A stretch of DNA of 64,000 bases from Beggiatoa leptomitoformis (GTDB lineage Bacteria > Pseudomonadota > Gammaproteobacteria > Beggiatoales > Beggiatoaceae): NCBI RefSeq assembly GCF_001305575.3, contig NZ_CP012373.2, positions 3,110,261 through 3,174,260 on the forward strand, in the 5' to 3' direction. The notes below the pieces were generated by a model. The model was not told the origin of the DNA and searched no databases. It saw nothing but the letters and a program-made list of their open reading frames with translations. Shown here in pieces: positions 63,311 through 64,000 of this stretch. The position numbers were made by a program, and so were the translations under genes. Position 1 is the first letter of the stretch, and each line of letters begins with the position of its first letter.

Positions 63311-64000
63311 GTGACCACAGAACACCGTCCCGTTTTATTAAATGAAGTGTTAGATGGACTTAATATTCAAGCTGATGGTATTTACATTGACGGCACTTTC
63401 GGACGGGGTGGGCATAGTCAAGCAATATTAGCGCGTTTAAACGCACAAGGGCGGTTATTTGCCCTAGACCAAGACCCTGAAGCTATCACCGTTGGGCAAG
63501 CATTACACCAAGCAGACCCCCGTTTTATCATTGAACATACGCCATTTATGCACTTACAAAAAATAGTAGAAGCCTATCAATTACAAGGAAAAATTAATGG
63601 GATTTTATTAGATTTAGGCGTGTCCTCTCCTCAATTAGATACACCTGAACGAGGCTTCAGTTTTATGCGCGATGGGGCATTGGATATGCGTATGGACACT
63701 AGCACGGGCGAACCTGTAAGCGAGTGGTTAGCTCGGGCAACAGAGCAAGATATTGCCACCGTATTAAAAACGTATGGAGAAGAACGCCATGCACGGCGTA
63801 TTGCAAAGGCAATTGTTAGCGCGCGTACACAAAAACCGCTGACGCATACTTGTCAATTAGCTGAAATTATTCGCACAGCGCATCCCGCGTGGGAAGTGGA
63901 TAGACACCCTGCAACCCGTTCTTTTCAAGGGTTACGCATTTTTACAAATCAAGAGTTAGCACAAATTGAAAGCGTTTTACCACAAGCACTTGCGGTATTA
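63311..64000 (+). CDS. rsmH: 16S rRNA m4C1402 methyltransferase RsmH (MraW), 3' end outside window
   Basis: 230 codons are visible and the frame runs off the right edge. The start is a GTG with AGGAGC about 9 nt upstream, giving MTTEHRPVLLNEVLDGL. The SAM-binding motif DGTFGRGGHS is at residues 27-36, and LLDLGVSSPQLDTPERGFSF and GLRIFTNQEL are typical of RsmH. It methylates N4 of C1402 in 16S rRNA at the decoding site. It is normally the second gene of the mraZ-rsmH-ftsL-ftsI cluster. Confidence 0.95.
   Translation, partial: MTTEHRPVLLNEVLDGLNIQADGIYIDGTFGRGGHSQAILARLNAQGRLFALDQDPEAITVGQALHQADPRFIIEHTPFMHLQKIVEAYQLQGKINGILLDLGVSSPQLDTPERGFSFMRDGALDMRMDTSTGEPVSEWLARATEQDIATVLKTYGEERHARRIAKAIVSARTQKPLTHTCQLAEIIRTAHPAWEVDRHPATRSFQGLRIFTNQELAQIESVLPQALAVL

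Overview
The window is chromosomal DNA of moderate-to-low GC from a gammaproteobacterium. Gene order supports this: dprA-smg-topA, lptF divergent from pepA with holC behind pepA, rpsO-pnp, and the first gene of a division/cell-wall cluster at the right edge. Long filamentous-sulfur-bacterium-like traits (Rpn-family nuclease copies, heptamer tandem repeats, many small palindromic intergenic elements, a CbrA-type sensor, N-acetylglutaminylglutamine amidotransferase) make a Thiotrichales organism such as Beggiatoa my best guess. That assignment is inference, not proof. No rRNA, tRNA or CRISPR array was seen.

Layout. 1-6.1 kb: a three-gene operon of a dynamin-like P-loop GTPase (SrfC-like, cut by the left edge), a large actin/Hsp70-fold ATPase (SrfB-like) and a membrane-anchored protein, closed by a strong terminator. 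6.2-12 kb: calcium-type P-type ATPase, comF, etfBA, then a decayed IS630-type miniature element with a nested palindrome array. 12-24 kb: EamA transporter, a CbrX/CbrA-like pair (small membrane protein plus symporter-histidine kinase), a substrate-binding protein, a secreted Lys/Ala/Pro-rich protein, a FemAB/GNAT-like protein, a coiled-coil FGE-fold membrane protein, tldD and a nitrilase-family amidase. 24-36.3 kb: plsC-like, rdgB, avtA, two small unknown genes, holC, pepA, lptF, a CHASE4-HAMP-PP2C phosphatase, a prpF remnant, pnp, rpsO and a YbgC-type thioesterase.

36.6-46 kb: LysM protein, dprA, smg, topA, Rpn copy 1, an NAGGN-type amidotransferase and a GT4 glycosyltransferase. 46-54.9 kb: an orphan FbpC/PotA-type ABC ATPase, a BaeSR-like two-component pair next to an EF-hand exported protein, a small lipoprotein, accD, a Leptospira-type (R)-citramalate synthase with a long hairpin in its leader, a DUF3301-like protein and an SDR. 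55-60.4 kb: a minus-strand cassette of radical SAM enzyme, FGE-fold protein and unknown protein, then an ATP-grasp/alpha-E fusion. 60.7-64 kb: LivJ/LivK-type binding protein, Rpn copy 2 plus a third decayed Rpn tail, and the start of rsmH.

Most genes are ordinary housekeeping genes. The more unusual parts are the SrfB/SrfC-type operon at the left edge, the radical SAM/FGE-fold cassette at 55-57.4 kb, the two nearly identical Rpn genes that differ by a 12-nt tandem repeat count, a 42-nt tandem repeat inside the sensor loop of the BaeS-like kinase, and a family of 74-94 bp inverted-repeat elements spread through intergenic DNA.
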